A stretch of DNA of 64,000 nucleotides from Alisma plantago-aquatica (taxonomy: Eukaryota > Streptophyta > Magnoliopsida > Alismatales > Alismataceae). The notes beneath the pieces are model-generated. The model did not search any database, was not told the origin of the DNA, and saw only the letters and a list, made by a program, of their open reading frames with translations. Positions within the stretch are counted from its first letter, which is position 1. Each line of letters starts with the position of its first letter. The translations under genes were made by a program, and so were the position numbers. Where the stretch lies: positions 1,129,908,244 through 1,129,972,243 of the forward strand of contig OY856412.1 of NCBI GenBank assembly GCA_963693085.1, in the 5' to 3' direction. This document shows, in pieces, positions 9,781-22,750 of this stretch.

Positions 9781-12700
9781 TGTAACATACTCAATTTTGG
9801 TGCCAATTTTAAATACTGATCCTTGATTTCTAATTTTACAAAAAATCAAGAGTTTCAATTTCTTATGAACCCTATTTGAAATACCTTGAAATCCTATCAT
9901 AGAAATGTGAATTTCCCTTGATGGGTATAGTCATATCATTTGAAATTTAATTGGATAATTGAAACCTTATTTTAATTCTTGGCTTTGAAATTATCATAAT
10001 TAAGCTTAATTCTTAAGTTAATCATGACACTAATCACATTGGACCACCTTGGAATCACCAATTAGAGACCTGACCTTATGGAGGCAGAGTCATTAGAATT
10101 ATATCACAAATTGAAAAATAAATGGACATGTTGATGGAGATATATAGATCTATAAGTTTCTAGAGCAATAAATGTATACATGGATTTAATTCCAAACGTT
10201 ACTTGAGGCATATGGGCCTTGATTTGCTTGGACCCTTTAGCAGCTGGTCACGCTACATTATTTCCCCCGCAGACTATGGTCTCCTCTCCCCACGTCTAAC
10301 TCCCGTTGTCAGTCCCCACGTCTCACCCCTACGATGCCCTCTAGCCACGACTGCATGGCCCATCCACCATCGACTCCCCAACACAGAACAAAAGGGAATG
10401 ATGTTGGGCATTAAAGACCAGAGGAGATAACAAACAAAATGGTCATTCAACCCAACTACGCCGCCTCGGCTAGCATCGACGTTTCCTGACTCATAGATGC
10501 TAACCCTAATGGGGATCCCTATAAAGCACCTCCCCACCATGCGATGGACCAACACCTCCACAATAGCTTCAGATCTCGCCCTCGAGTTCTCCCCATCCAC
10601 CTATCGATCATAGCATTATTGCCTCCTTCCTTAACCCGCCAGCCGCTCTTGGGTGCCATCAATGACAGACCCTTCCCTGATCCCCCTCTGCCACCATCAA
10701 CACCTGGGCACCCTAGCCTAGATGAGCGCCTGCTCTGATCTCAGCTTCCCTCACTTGTAGCGTCATTGGTCTGGGCAGGACCGAAGAACGACAACCACTG
10801 CTCCTCCTCCTAATCCCTGAGCTCCCTTAATACCCAGATGTCACCAGCCTCGCCCCAGCCTCCTTCTCCAGCCGCAACCCCATCGGCCTGCACAAGTGTG
10901 CCACAACACCTCGATGCCATCGTGACCATAGCTACAAGTCTGACGACTGTCAAGAGAATGATGTAGCCACCACCTCGTGACTACTGCAAGCCGATGACCG
11001 TTCTCTACCTGATCTAACACACATTGCTTGATTATGCTGCCAACGTCAATTTTGTGGCCACCGGTGACAACAACCAAGACTACGATGAGGACAGTTGTCA
11101 AACAAGAACACCCCTAAAGACACCGGCACCCTAGGAGGTAACTACTCTGGTCTCCTACTAGCTGATCATAATTGAGATACTAATAAGTTAATATGAGAAT
11201 GGTTAGGGTAAGAATGTGTGGGATCTGATCTCCAGACCTATTAATGAAATAAAATAACATATACATATGCATGATTCGATGATTAATGTCATATAAATCA
11301 TATTCATGCATGCACATGTTGAATTCCATGTAAATTATCCTTATTAAGTATGTATGTCCTAGGTAATATACATGACTACATGTAAATGAAGTAAAAGAGA
11401 AACACATACATGCATGACCCTACCATTAGTACACTGCAAATCCAAATTATATAAACATATGATGACCTCCATGTATATATTTATCTTATTTAATCCATAT
11501 GTACATGTCCCTACCATGGGTATAATACAAACTATAGTTAGCTATACTTATTATGACCATGCATGAGGAAGTATAGAAGATTAATGAAATTCCCAAGGAT
11601 TGCATTATAGTAAGTATACTTATCACACCATATTGATTACAACCTAGCATCAAAGAAAAGGTATAATGATAAGGATGTTAAGAACTATACATATGGAGAA
11701 ATCAAATGAGGAAAACCCTAACTCGGATTACCCTAAGTTTTCTACCAATCATATAAACTATTTTGTTCTAAATGTAAATGTAGGAATGTAGACATAAGTA
11801 GTATTATGTGAAATACGAATTTTATATATTATAAATTAACATGAGTAACAAATACTCTAATACATGTGCATAATTAAATTACCATTCTGACCAAAAGGGA
11901 ATTAATGACCTCATGATAATTCTATATAACCATCAAATTTAATGTGGGGTAAAATGGTAATTTTACCTAATGAGAATCTAGTGGATAATTTCAAAGCCAT
12001 GAATTACAAAATGACATGGGATGTTTCCCCTTTTTTCTAGGATTTGAAACCTCACAGCAAGTGAACCTAAGTCGTGGAAATTGTTGAACTTTTCTTGGAA
12101 TACAAGGTACTAGATCTACTATTTTGATTGTTGAATTATTTTCCCTCTTGATAGACATACACACATATCTTGAATAGTGGTAAATTACATATAGTTTTGA
12201 AACCTCTACTTTTTCTTGAAAGTTCACCACTCTTATTTTGTAATTGATGAAATGTTGTGGATAAAATATTTTGGCACTGGACTTGATCTATTTGGAGTTT
12301 TGACTCCCTATGGACTTTGGTCCCTTGGGCTTTGTCCCTATAGAGCTTTGGCTCACTTGAGTGGGCCAAGTACCCCATAACCCTATGTAGTGGATAGGGA
12401 TTAATTGTCCCCCAGTTAAATGGAATAGCTAATAAGGCATTAGTGTCATTGTCTCCTAGAGTGTGAGAACACAAGGCACTTAGCCCTGGAAAAGATATGA
12501 TAGAAAGGTGCCAAAACTTGTCAGATTAATATCTTGGAATTGATATACTTTGTGGATAATGTGGATAAACATTGCTTATTTGAAATGTTGAATCTTTCCT
12601 AGTAGTGATATTGTGAAAGATTTTCCATCTTGAAATTGATATTTGAATTCTTACTTGTTAGCCTTTAGTCTACCAAACAATTCCTTCCTATTTTTATTAT

Positions 12701-13220
12701 GAAACTAAATCCCATTTCGCACATAGTTCAATAATATGGATATAGTACCAATTTCTGCTGACCCATTCTATCTTTTGGTCCAGGTCGTGGTTTACTATCC
12801 CTCTGGGATATTGCATGGATAGAAGGACCTACTCATCTGGAGTCTTCCACAGTGGAGTACTGAGTTAAAGCTAGGAGCATGGCAAGGTGTCCTTTGTGTG
12901 GCATAGCACTTTTATGTTTATTAGCATTTTGATGTAGTCCCTTATGTGGAAAATAATGTTTTGTTCTTAATTCTTATGTTTGTCAAGGAAACAAACACTA
13001 TGTTCCTTATTGTTTATGATATTGAAGACTTTGATTATCATATTATGTTACACATGGTTTGGAACTATGTCATCATAGTGAATCAATCTATGAACATGCT
13101 TGATTGATCATAAAGAGAATTTATAATGTAGAAACATACAAAGAATAATGGAATAACTACACACACTTGTTTAACATCTCATTCATCTTATTATACCCTA
13201 AACCCACATGAGGTGTAACA
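9781..13220 (+). repeat. 3' LTR of the first Ty3 element
   Basis: Starts with TGTAACATAC right after the polypurine tract. The segment is non-coding, AT-rich, with a GC-rich block at 10240-11100 like the leader blocks of the other Ty3 LTRs in the window. The proposed 3' end GTGTAACA at 13220 gives about 3.4 kb, similar to the 3.5-kb LTRs of element A. The partner 5' LTR is outside the window, so the end cannot be proved here. Short ORFs in the GC-rich block have no recognisable domain. Confidence 0.55.
10519..10526 (+). promoter_or_regulatory. Possible TATA box of the Ty3 LTR promoter
   Basis: CTATAAAG at the start of the GC-rich LTR block, placed like the clearer TATA boxes in the LTRs of elements A and B. 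Sequence match only. Confidence 0.3.
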
Positions 13221-15704
13221 CAACATGTGAAAGAATCATAGAACGCTACAATCTCAACCAGGGTAATGGGACATCTGCCTCTCGGCGGCTAATGGGAGTG
13301 GCTAGATATGTCAGACTCCACCTCTCAACCTGGGTACTCAGGCAGTGAGTCAAGTCCATCAGGCTTACTATGCATCAGTGGACCTACTGACCACTAATCA
13401 CTACAACATGTAACATAGGTACCACCAACATCCCCGATTGGTATTTGGTAGCACACAACTATAAAGATTCTACCGTACTGGTGAAGACCCCTACACCCTA
13501 CTGGTGCACTCTGGCTTACCTCGATCTGGACTACCTACAGTCAGAAAACAATTTCCTCCCCACAACGCAGTCCTCATCCTGTAAGGATTCTACAATGTCC
13601 AGGGCATCTAAATGTCTAATTTACTCTTTACATTCACAATTCAATCATCACATCAACATATCTTAGTTTAGCTCTATAAACCATTCATTTCATAGACCAT
13701 CTGATAACATTTACCACAACTGAACTATTAAGCATCACCACATCTCACACTGAGAACATGGTAATCACAATACTTTATTCATTGAACACCCTATCCTTAG
13801 GGTTTCATTTGCCTCGATCACTTATCTCATGGCTCTCATAAAGATTTAATGCATCATAAACATTCACTGAATAAAGATTGCTTTCAACAAATCATATACA
13901 ATCAATGTATGTATGAAACCCTAGAACTGAGATGAACTTGGGTTTCCATGCCATTCACTAAGATATCATGCATCAAGAATAACATTGAATAAATAAATTC
14001 TATGATGTCAAGATAAACACTTCAAATGGATTTCACAATATCTATTCGCAAATTTCCAACTTTCCACTCATCTAGGGTTTCAACCCTCTCTACTGAGATA
14101 TCAAGCGAACACTTTCACATCACATGAAATCCAAGATATTATCTGACATGTATGTACTACACATTCATATAAACAATCATTCATAATCAATGAGATTCAG
14201 ATAGACAAATTTCTCTATTTAATTATACTGCAATTTCAATCATAGCCGAAAATCCTAAATTTCAGTTTACTCTTATAACCTCTAGTAAATACATAGGGAA
14301 TTCTCATTAACATGGATTGTATCGATTTATTATATGATTTTATCATCTGAAATTCATTAAAATTGAAGAATAATCCATTTCATATCATTTTACAACAAGT
14401 AGATCAAAGGAGAATCTAGGGTTTGTTTGTCGCATACTAAGCAATTGAAGATTATTGATGATTTAACTACTTTTCATGCAATCTACTGTTTAAAGGAAGT
14501 TCCCACTCAACCTAAGGTGTGAAAACACCTTAAAAACGTAGCACATTCCTGAAAATCTTGATCTCATATCAAATCCCTAGCAATTCACCCGATTCTTCTC
14601 CCTTTCAACTCAGAAAGCCTAGAAATGAGGGATTATGAAGAAAGAGTGAGAAAAGGGGTAGTTTTGATACCATTTTGGATCAAATCAGAGGAGGGATAGA
14701 ATCTTGACATGTGAGAGAATATTCACCATTAAAGTCTATACAAAGAAGCTAAACTTACTTGATTTCATCATATCTCAGATAGAGAAACCCTAGATCAACA
14801 ATTCCACCACTTTCTCCTCTCAAACCCTAACTCTCCCTCTCTCTCTAGGATTTTGTTTCTCTGGAATGAATCAAGAATTATGAGAGCTCCGAATGTGTTA
14901 GGTTGACCATATAGAGCAATTGGGTTGCTTGGGTGAATTGCACATTGACCCCTCACTAAAAGTTTTCTTATTTTAGAAGATTTGTTTTCATAAAAAAGTT
15001 ATTGTAATTCATGTATTTTAGAGATAAAAACTTCTACAAAAATTATGAAAATTTATAATGTTGTTTTTAATTGAGTTATTAAGCTTCAATTAAAATTTCA
15101 AATCATTCTGAGCTACCTTTAAATAATTAAAAATAGAATAGTACACTGCTATCTAGAAATCTACAAAACAGTTGGTTGAAGAGAAAATGCCTCAGAACGG
15201 CCACGCTAGCTACCACGACCATGCTAAGATGGACCGAGCATGGTCGTGCTGCCTACCATGGCCGTGGTGCATTAGTCTCATCAGATTTGTGTACAAAAGT
15301 TGGTCAACTATTAAATTCTACAAAATGGCTATGTGGCCTAGCATGCCCATGCCACCAATGACCTAACACGGTCGTGCTACCCACCACGGTCATGCTATCC
15401 AAGCCTCCAACTATCATTTTCATTTTCCTATGACTAAATCTCTCATTCCTTTCCGACATGAGCATGTTTGGTGAAAACCCTAATTTCAGCCAACTAGGGT
15501 TTTTATTTTCTCAAACCCTATTATACAAAGCGATAACATACTTGAAGTTCTCATTAAGTTTAACACATCATAATTGAACTACCATCCTTAATCATGTTTA
15601 ATCAATGACCAATATAACTAAGCATGTAGTCATCCACATAAACCCTAACTTACCCATTAAGCTCAGATACGGTCATAACACCAACACCTACAATCTTTGT
15701 AAGG
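13221..15704. other. Gene-free AT-rich stretch between Ty3 and copia elements
   Basis: About 2.5 kb with no credible coding frame, no PBS and no polypurine tract. It begins near TGTAACAC and ends near GTGTTGCA, which looks like inverted LTR ends, but flanking 5-mers (TGAGG and GTGAT) do not match and the right end overlaps the better supported copia LTR end. It may be an old solo LTR or degenerate intergenic DNA. Confidence 0.4.
15190..15395. repeat. Degenerate CACGGYCRTGCTA-type short repeats
   Basis: A GC-rich island in AT-rich surroundings with about six imperfect copies, in both orientations, of a motif like CACGGTCGTGCTACCCAC (for example near 15195, 15215, 15237, 15255, 15367 and 15386). 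Inverted copies could form hairpins. Function unknown. Confidence 0.5.
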
Positions 15705-16544
15705 TGTTGCAGTGATTATATAATTACGTTGTCACTCATATCCAGGATGAATTCAAAGTATGGAAGGTCATCCACTCAATGTTCAATCCATGTTCCTTGA
15801 ACCAAGATAAGATTGTTTGAGATAATGTAATCTCAATATCATATATTAATTAACATGTGCATGTGCATGCGTTTCTCAGTCTCAGTAATCAAGTGGCCAT
15901 GATATCATACTCTAGTAGGAGGGAAAAATCCCATATCTATCACTCACAGTCTATCCCCATGTGTCAAAGTCACCCATCATCACCATTATAAAAACCCATG
16001 TTTCAGGATTGTGTTTGATATGTCAAAGCGTACCCAACGTCATGTGATGAGTGTAGTGATTTCAGGTCTAAGAACCACAATTACCACCTTCACTATGAGA
16101 GATGAATGTGACCACCACAACCAAATGTTACTCTTAAGGTGGGTCTGTCCAATACACTATTCTATAACATGTATCTATGTGTTTGGTTTGATATTGCCAT
16201 ATCATGACTAATGAGATTTAGTCATCAACCAACTCACACTCTGATCTTATGTGTTGTTGATGTCTATCAGCCTTCCACAATAACAACCGATCATGGACAT
16301 AATGGGGATATGCATATGTATTCTTAAAATTCGTATGATCTCATCCACAAGGGTAATAAGTTGAATACATACATAATTGAGTAATATAATTCTCTAGACA
16401 TCCATAGTGTTTCCTCATTATCACATAACTAGATGAAACAAAATGAATTGGAAGCTTGCCTTTATAAGTACTAATCAAATATTTTACAGGTATATGCCAT
16501 GTCAATCATCACATGATTGTCTCTGTGGACATACCTTACCAACA
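15705..16544 (-). repeat. copia 3' LTR
   Basis: On the minus strand it starts TGTTGGTAAGG beside the polypurine tract and probably ends CACTGCAACA, giving TGTTG...CAACA termini and 840 bp, normal for plant copia LTRs. The left boundary is inferred because the 5' LTR is outside the window. Confidence 0.55.
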
Positions 16545-16560
16545 AACTCCCACTTGCACT
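16545..16560 (-). other. copia polypurine tract
   Basis: On the minus strand GTGCAAGTGGGAGTTTGTTGG: the CAAGTGGGAG tract followed by TTTGTTGG is a very common 3' LTR junction in plant copia elements. Confidence 0.75.
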
Positions 16561-17170
16561 TAGAGCCTATCACTAATAGATCTCATCCTTAGTGACCTAA
16601 ACATGTCCTACATGCTTCTTCCGTGCTAGTGCTGATTTAGCAGGTTAGCAACACTTTTCTTATAGTCAGTATATTGCATGTTTCTTTATCTCTTTCGCTC
16701 TAAGATGAAATCTCCATAATATGGTATCAGATATTTCATGCCTAACACTTAGCTCCATTGTTTTCAAATTATCACTATTGAGCCATTAATGGTTGGAACA
16801 TCTATAAGTTCATCACATGAACTTATAGATCCATATAGTATCACTCTGTGTTAACAACACAAGTATACTCAGCTTCTATTCTAGAATAGAATTAATGGCT
16901 ATTAGTTTGGAACCCTTCCAACTAATATCACCTATTCTTTCAAATCAAACATTTTTTAATTTGAGATCACTCTGTAATTATGGAATCTCACATCGATGTA
17001 ACTCTTTACATCAAACTCTTCCTTTTATCACTATCCTTATTGACTAAAATCTTATCCTTAAGTACTTCATAAGCACTAATGGCTATCTTTATTGACATTC
17101 AAATAACCCTTATTTGAATTTATCATCATCTTGTCATGTCCAATACATACAAGATTATATGGGATAAGCA
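16561..17170 (-). pseudogene. copia RNase H and RT C-terminus, degenerate
   Basis: On the minus strand the RNase H motif 'SRIEAEYTCVV' (canonical S-x-x-E-A-E-Y) is clear near 16895, followed by weak 'NNGAK' (DNxGA) and 'RYHIMEI' (RHHxIRE-like) blocks and by the polypurine tract. Many stops interrupt it. It lies left of LINE2; the RT part of the same protein resumes right of LINE2 near 44058. RNase H would remove template RNA in the virus-like particle. Confidence 0.65.
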
Positions 17171-17203
17171 TGTTAATAGTTGAAGGACGTGATGTCAAGA
17201 TTC

Positions 17204-18210
17204 ATGGGTAGCTCTAGCGATCTCACTGGACAAAACACAGGCGGGCCTAGCGCCGCTGGAGGAAGTGTTCAGATTGGTTTACCGAAGTCGTCCTTAGGTC
17301 CTTCATCCTAAACTATTGAATCCTCTAGAGTCATCTTCCGCTTGATACATCAAGTTTTTGAAGTAAACTCATTAAAAAACATGAAAATGATGTTACAGTG
17401 TTAAAGAAACTAGAGATTGAGGTGAGGGATGATGCTCTAGTATTCCAACAAAAGGAAGTGGATCTGAATGAGATGAAGTAGAGTAATTGTCTTGCAAGTT
17501 ATGTCATCAATTTTAAGGTTCACCTTCTCATATTACAAGGTTACTTAACTCTGACATGGAAGGTTCTATTGCAGTCATGAGTCATTGGAAAGGATTCTTC
17601 CTGATCTGTTTCTCAAACCGTGAAGATTTTGAGACTATTGACGAATGTGGGCAATGGTTTGTGAGAGGGAAGCCATTGATTCTATTGAAATGGAAACTTG
17701 GAGTTGTATTATCGATATTTAGATTAGAAGACATTCTAGTGTGAATTAGAGTTCATGACCTCCTGTTGGAGTTATGGGACTCTAAAATGATTTCTAGGGT
17801 TGGCTCTGTTCTGGACATTCCATTGAGGATGGATACATTCACCCATGATTTTCATAGATTGGAGTATGCTCGACTTCAAGTCCTTTTATCTGTTGCTTCA
17901 TCCTTTTTGAATCTATGGAGGTTGTGAGTAGCAACAGCTTGAAGCAAACTATTAATCTAGAATTTGAATGGAATCCAAGTAGATGCCCAATATGTAACTT
18001 GTTTGGTAATAATGATTGTACAAGTAAGTTGAAGGAAAAAATTGGTTTGGGTTCTAAAGAATCTCGTTTCTTCTTATGCAGTGTTTATGCAGGAGACTCA
18101 AGTAAATGGATCCAATGTTATGGCTTCTGCATCTCAAGGGAGTTTACCTAAGCTTTCAATGGTGGTCAATAAGTCTGAAGAAAGTATTGTTCCATTGGTT
18201 GTAGAGACAG
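17204..18210 (+). pseudogene. LINE2 ORF1 (DUF4283 plus zinc knuckle), degenerate
   Basis: A likely start is the ATG at 17204 (MGSSSDLTGQNTGGPS). The DUF4283 domain is clear at 17556-17742: 'FFLICFSNREDFETI' then 'GQWFVRGKPLILLKW', the classic plant LINE ORF1 block. It continues in shifted frames with 'IRVHDLLLELW' and 'LEYARLQVLL'. At 17915-18151 'NPSRCPICNLFGNNDC' is the zf-CCHC_4 motif with its His replaced by Asn. Several stops and frameshifts occur. ORF1 is cut at 18210 by element X. The protein would bind LINE RNA. Confidence 0.82.
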
Positions 18211-21200
18211 TGTAACACCCCTCCAAGTATATACATGTCAGTGGAAGCAAACCCTATGTTGTCCATAACATGGGTCACTTGGCTTGGAGGAATGTCACAA
18301 AACATGATACACATAGCAATAAAAAAAATGAACACCATGCATTAGCTCAAATTGTAGATTCATACATTGTTCATGAAAGCATAACATAAACTGTCACATC
18401 TTGATTCCAAACCTAATACATGTAAACTATTTAAAGCTAAAACATGAGATAATAAACTAGGCTAGATAATATATTTTATGGTAGATGGTATCCCGCCAAG
18501 CTAAAGTCTTCTTGGATATCAGCTATGTTGAAGGACTCGCTTAATATACCTTTGCTCCTTGATCTAGGGACATCTCACCTTACAGACATGTGAAAACAAA
18601 GACAAACATCAATAATCTACACTATACATTTTATAAGAACTGAAAATAAACATATATACTTGACTTTGAGAGGAAATCTTGACATGAATTAAACTGAAGC
18701 ATTCTTGATTACATAATTCTTATAGCATGAATAACTTAGTAGTGAATATATGCATCTCTCTATGACGCCCACTAAAGAGCACATGATTGCTAGGAAAACC
18801 TATAATGACATGAATGCCCATCATTTGTCTATAAAAGCCCATAATTGGTATGAATGCCCATAATGACCTCTTGAGGTCCATGATTCAAGAATCTATGCAT
18901 CTTTTTTATGACGCCCACTTAAGAGAACATGATTTCTAGGAAAGCCCATAATGCTAGGAAAGCCCATAATGGCACCAATGCCCATGATTTGGCTATAAAA
19001 GCCCATAATTGACATGAATTCCCATAACAACCTCTTGAGGTCCATGATTCGATAAGGATATAAAAACAATTTCAATTCTAATTATCTTGACATTAACATT
19101 ACCATAAACATGAATTAAATCTTGAACTTGAATCTTAATCATGATGGGATTTCTCCCTCTTAAAACATGAACTTTGAATCAATTAATCTTTGATCTTTAA
19201 TCATAATCTCTAATCTTAATGAACATGATAACCAAATGGCATTCGATATAGCAAACATCAATCATTTGTATGATGAACATGATTTGAGCATTGAACTTGA
19301 AATTAAAATCTTAATTCCTAAATCATAGATAGCATTCAATTCAACCAATGTATATATGTATAGTGGAATGACCCAATTACCTTGGAGGAAAGTTGATACT
19401 AAGTTGGTGTCTCTAATCATGAGTCAAATCCGAGATCTCCTAAGACCCCAATGTCCTGTAATCAATATACTTTATATTAATTATAATCTTAAATACTATC
19501 TAAACCCTAATTTTGGTGTCATATGTTCTTAATCTTGAATTAGATCCCAGATGATATTTTTATCCAAATAGGTTAGACTTCACATATAAGGTCCAATAAA
19601 ACAATTTATGATCATCAATTTCATTAATCTTATGTAATTAGGATTTTTCACATATGAAATGACATTAAAGATATCACTTTTAAACACTTTTGGAGTTAGG
19701 ATGGAAATCAAGCATGAAACTAATTTTATTGAACTCCTTGTATTTTCCTGATAAATTTTCATATATAAATTTCCATCATTGGATAATCTTGTAATTTACT
19801 AGCATTTTTATAAAATAAATACCTTTGGGCCAATAGGAGCTTGCCACATGGGCGGTTGAGGTCAGGTTGTGCCAATAGGCTTACACCAGGTCAGAGGGCT
19901 GCATTCACTGATAAGGCAAGGAAAAGGGAGTGTAAAGTCTATTTTCCCACTCACCTATGTGTAGAACCTCAGGGTGAAGTTGTCCTTTCACCCCAAATCA
20001 TCTTTGACCTCGGTATGTTTCCTGCTTGTGAGCAGTTCCCCTGGGAAAGTCAACTCCAAGGTTGAATTTACACCTCAAGATCTTAGAGATGCATGCGAAG
20101 GCGTCATCCTATTCGTCATGCCTGTATGAGTTTGTTGGTGGTCTCTCATTGCTTGGGGATAGCCTGAGCAAGGTGTACAATGAAGGGGGTTCTCTGGGAT
20201 GGGTTAGGGAGACAACAGGAGGGGAAGGAAGGGGCTAGTAGTGAAATTGGAGCTTGAGAAGAGATTTTGGGACCGAGCATCACCTCACAAAAAAATTAGC
20301 AGTCTCATGGGGGATGATGGTCCTTCCTTTATAGTCATACCTTCACAGGTTGAGCACTACTCATGGAGGAAATTGGGGAAAGTATTAATTGTTTACCAAA
20401 ATTGGTGAAACCAGGGTGTTTCTTGTTTGTAACAATCCCTCAAACTTATTGGATATATTTCCTAGATTACTCACAGCTCATAGAGGTAAAGAAATTAAAA
20501 ATCAAAAAAGAAATATTGTTACTTATTCCCTGTTCTGGCCGAAGGTGGGAGATGAACTATGAATCATCTGAACCATGATCCAACAGTCCAAATGCATGCT
20601 TGACATATTAAAGGGGTCGCATAAGGTTGCCTATTCCAAAATAAAATGTGAAAAAAACATTTATTTTCCATAACCCTTCCACTTTAGGAAATCTTTTTTA
20701 ATTAATAACTCATTCTCCTTAATTCCGATTGGTTCCAAATTTTTAAGGAAATCTTTTACTATTTATATCTATGCGTGGGCAAGATTTGGGGCCAAAATAC
20801 AAAAGTTAGATACCCTTTTCTTGCGCCATAAGTAATTGACTTATTTGATTCATTTAAGGAATTAATTAACTTCTTTTCCATCCAAACTTGATAATCAATC
20901 CTATTTTGGTGTATTCTTTCCTTCAATGTAACTTAGGATCGAATTATGCCCATTGGTTTCCCTCAACATATCTTTTGTAGAGATTTCTCCATGGTTCTTA
21001 TTTAATTACCAATTCTTCATTATTTTTGCAAATTCTTTGATTTATTTATCTAGTAATTATCAAGAAGAAAAAGGAAATATTTACTATGATCCAAGGGAGT
21101 AGCTCATCCCATAACTTTCAAAATTAGTTCCTAGGGACCATTTTTTTAAAAAAAACCAAAGAGGAGGAAAGAGAAACCAAGACATTAATGATTTTTTTCT

Positions 21201-21543
21201 TATCTTAAAAGTTATAAAAAGAAAAGAATACATCTTATTCAAGTCATCAAATCCTAAATTTCGAATTCCCTTCCCCTTGATATTATCTTTCATCTCTTTT
21301 AAATATTTTTAAAAATAGGAGATAGAAAAGGAAAGCCAACATTTATACTTTTGAGTTAAGTGTAACACTTAATGCACATATGAAAGAAAAAGTCTATTTT
21401 TTAGTTTCATTTAAATTTCTCACTTCATTATATTTTAAGAAATTTCATTTCTTTGTATTTTGCATTAATACCCTCAACTATTTCTATTTAAGTAAAATGA
21501 CATTTTCAGTTTTAAATTACTCTTAAAATTTTGGGATGTTACA
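18211..21543 (-). repeat. Element X complete 3' LTR (3.3 kb)
   Basis: On the minus strand it starts TGTAACATCCC at 21543 and ends GGGTGTTACA at 18211. It has no coding content. A moderately GC-rich block at 19830-20330 resembles the leader blocks of the other LTRs. The last 841 bp on the plus strand (20703-21543) are repeated at 21559-22406. Confidence 0.7.
18751..19050. repeat. Two-copy tandem repeat, about 145 bp, inside element X LTR
   Basis: Copy 1 starts at 18751 (TGCATCTCTCTATGACGCCC) and copy 2 at 18896 (TGCATCTTTTTTATGACGCC). Both run to TTGAGGTCCATGATTC. They contain smaller repeated AATGCCCATAAT-type units. Confidence 0.85.
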
Positions 21544-21558
21544 ATTCTACCCACCTTA
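21544..21558 (-). other. Element X polypurine tract
   Basis: On the minus strand TAAGGTGGGTAGAAT directly precedes TGTAACATCCC. It marks the internal/3' LTR boundary, the only internal piece left. Confidence 0.7.
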
Positions 21559-22406
21559 AATAACTCTTTCTCCTTAATTCCGATTGGTCCCAAATTTTAA
21601 AGAAAATCTTTTAATACTTAAATCTATGTTTGGGCAAGATTTATGGCCAAAATATGAAAGTTAGATACCCTTTTCTTGGCCTTTATGTAATTGACTTATT
21701 TGATTGAATAAAGACATTAATTAACTTATTTCACATTCAAACTTGATAATCAATCCTATTTAGGTGTATTCTTTCCTTTGGGTGCAAATTAGGATCAAAT
21801 TATGCCCATTGGTTTCCCTCAACATATCTTTTGTAGAGATTTCTTAATGGTTCTTATTTAATTACCAATTCTTGATTATTTTTTCAAATTCCTTTATTTC
21901 TTTAACTAGTAATTATCAACAAGCAAAAGGAAATATTTTCTATGATCCAAGGGAGTAATTCATCCCATAACTTTCAAAATTTGTGCATGTGGACCATTTA
22001 TTATTCTTTTTGAATAACCAAAGAGGAGGAAAGAGAAACTAAGATATTAATGCTTTTTTTCTTATCTTAAAAGTTATTAAAAGAAAAGAATACTTCTTAT
22101 TCAAGTCGTCAAATCCTAAATTTCTAACTCCCTTCCCCTTTCTATTATCTTTCATCTCTTTTAAATATTTTTAAAAATAGGAGAGAGAAAAGGAAAGCTA
22201 TCATTTATACTTTTGAGTTAAGTGTAACACTTATTGCACATATGAAAGAAAATGTCTATTTTTAAGTCACATTTTAATTTATCACTTCATTATATTTGAA
22301 GAAATTTCACTTCTTGGTATTTTTGCATTAAGAACCTCAACTATTCACTATTAAGAAAAATTGCATTTTAAGTTTTAAATTACTCTTGAAATTTTGGGAT
22401 GTTACA
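21559..22406 (-). repeat. Element X truncated 5' LTR (848 bp)
   Basis: Closely matches 20703-21543 with scattered substitutions, up to the same TTTTGGGATGTTACA end. The match stops at AATAACTC where the polypurine tract begins, so the rest of this LTR and the internal domain were lost in one deletion. Confidence 0.75.
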
Positions 22407-22750
22407 GACGATCAATACATTGAAATCTACTGATGAAATGCCTTAGATTACTGAAATAGAGGAAGATGATTTCTAAGACTCATTTGAAGATTCTTCTCTG
22501 ATACAACTAAATCAATGTTAAATGGTGAAGGTGAAGTTATCAACCTGGATACTACTCAAAATTTGTTGAGAATAAAGATTCTGATATGGTTTTTGAAGTT
22601 CCTAGAGGTAATAGGAAGAGGAAGCAAGAGGAAAAGGGAAGAAAGGAATCTATAACAAAAGAAGTATTGTTCTTTCTAATAAATTTTATAAATTAGTTGT
22701 CATTGATGATAGATCCCAAACCAGTGAAGTACTAGTTTCACTTGGTTCCA
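22407..22750 (+). pseudogene. LINE2 ORF1 C-terminal remnant
   Basis: Sequence between element X and ORF2. It encodes acidic and Lys/Arg-rich stretches (for example around GGTAATAGGAAGAGGAAGC) as expected for an ORF1 tail but shows no defined domain and contains stops. Confidence 0.5.

Larger units (their letters stand above)
1..13220 (+). mobile_element. Ty3/gypsy retrotransposon, 5'-truncated by the window edge
   Basis: Right part of a plus-strand Ty3/gypsy element. In order it shows the C-terminal end of reverse transcriptase, RNase H, integrase, a chromovirus-like integrase tail, a polypurine tract and a long 3' LTR. The order RT-RNase H-integrase is diagnostic of Ty3 rather than copia. 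A LINE (1387-8912) splits the integrase. Every reading frame is broken, so the copy is dead. The 5' LTR, gag and protease lie left of the window. The right end at 13220 (...GTGTAACA) is tentative; ATGTTACA at 13052 is an alternative end. Confidence 0.8.
18211..22406 (-). mobile_element. Element X: internally deleted LTR retrotransposon
   Basis: Termini are TGTAACACCC at 18211 and ATGTTACA ending at 22406 (TG...CA on either strand), inserted in LINE2 ORF1. Minus-strand reading: truncated 5' LTR (22406-21559), then a polypurine tract (21558-21544), then a complete 3' LTR (21543-18211). PBS, gag and pol are missing. Flanking 5-mers are GACAG and GACGA, matching at only three positions, so a target duplication is not proved; continuity of LINE2 on both sides supports the boundaries. 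Confidence 0.72.

Noticed and set aside
10203..11101. Protein-coding gene in the GC-rich block
   Set aside because: Overlapping short frames on both strands, low-complexity Pro/Arg composition, no domain, and position inside the LTR like the GC-rich leader blocks of the other LTRs.
13214..15711. Solo LTR with ends TGTAACAC...GTGTTGCA
   Set aside because: The flanking 5-mers (TGAGG, GTGAT) do not match, no partner copy is in the window, and the right end overlaps the copia LTR end TGTTG...CAACA, which has better support from the adjacent polypurine tract.
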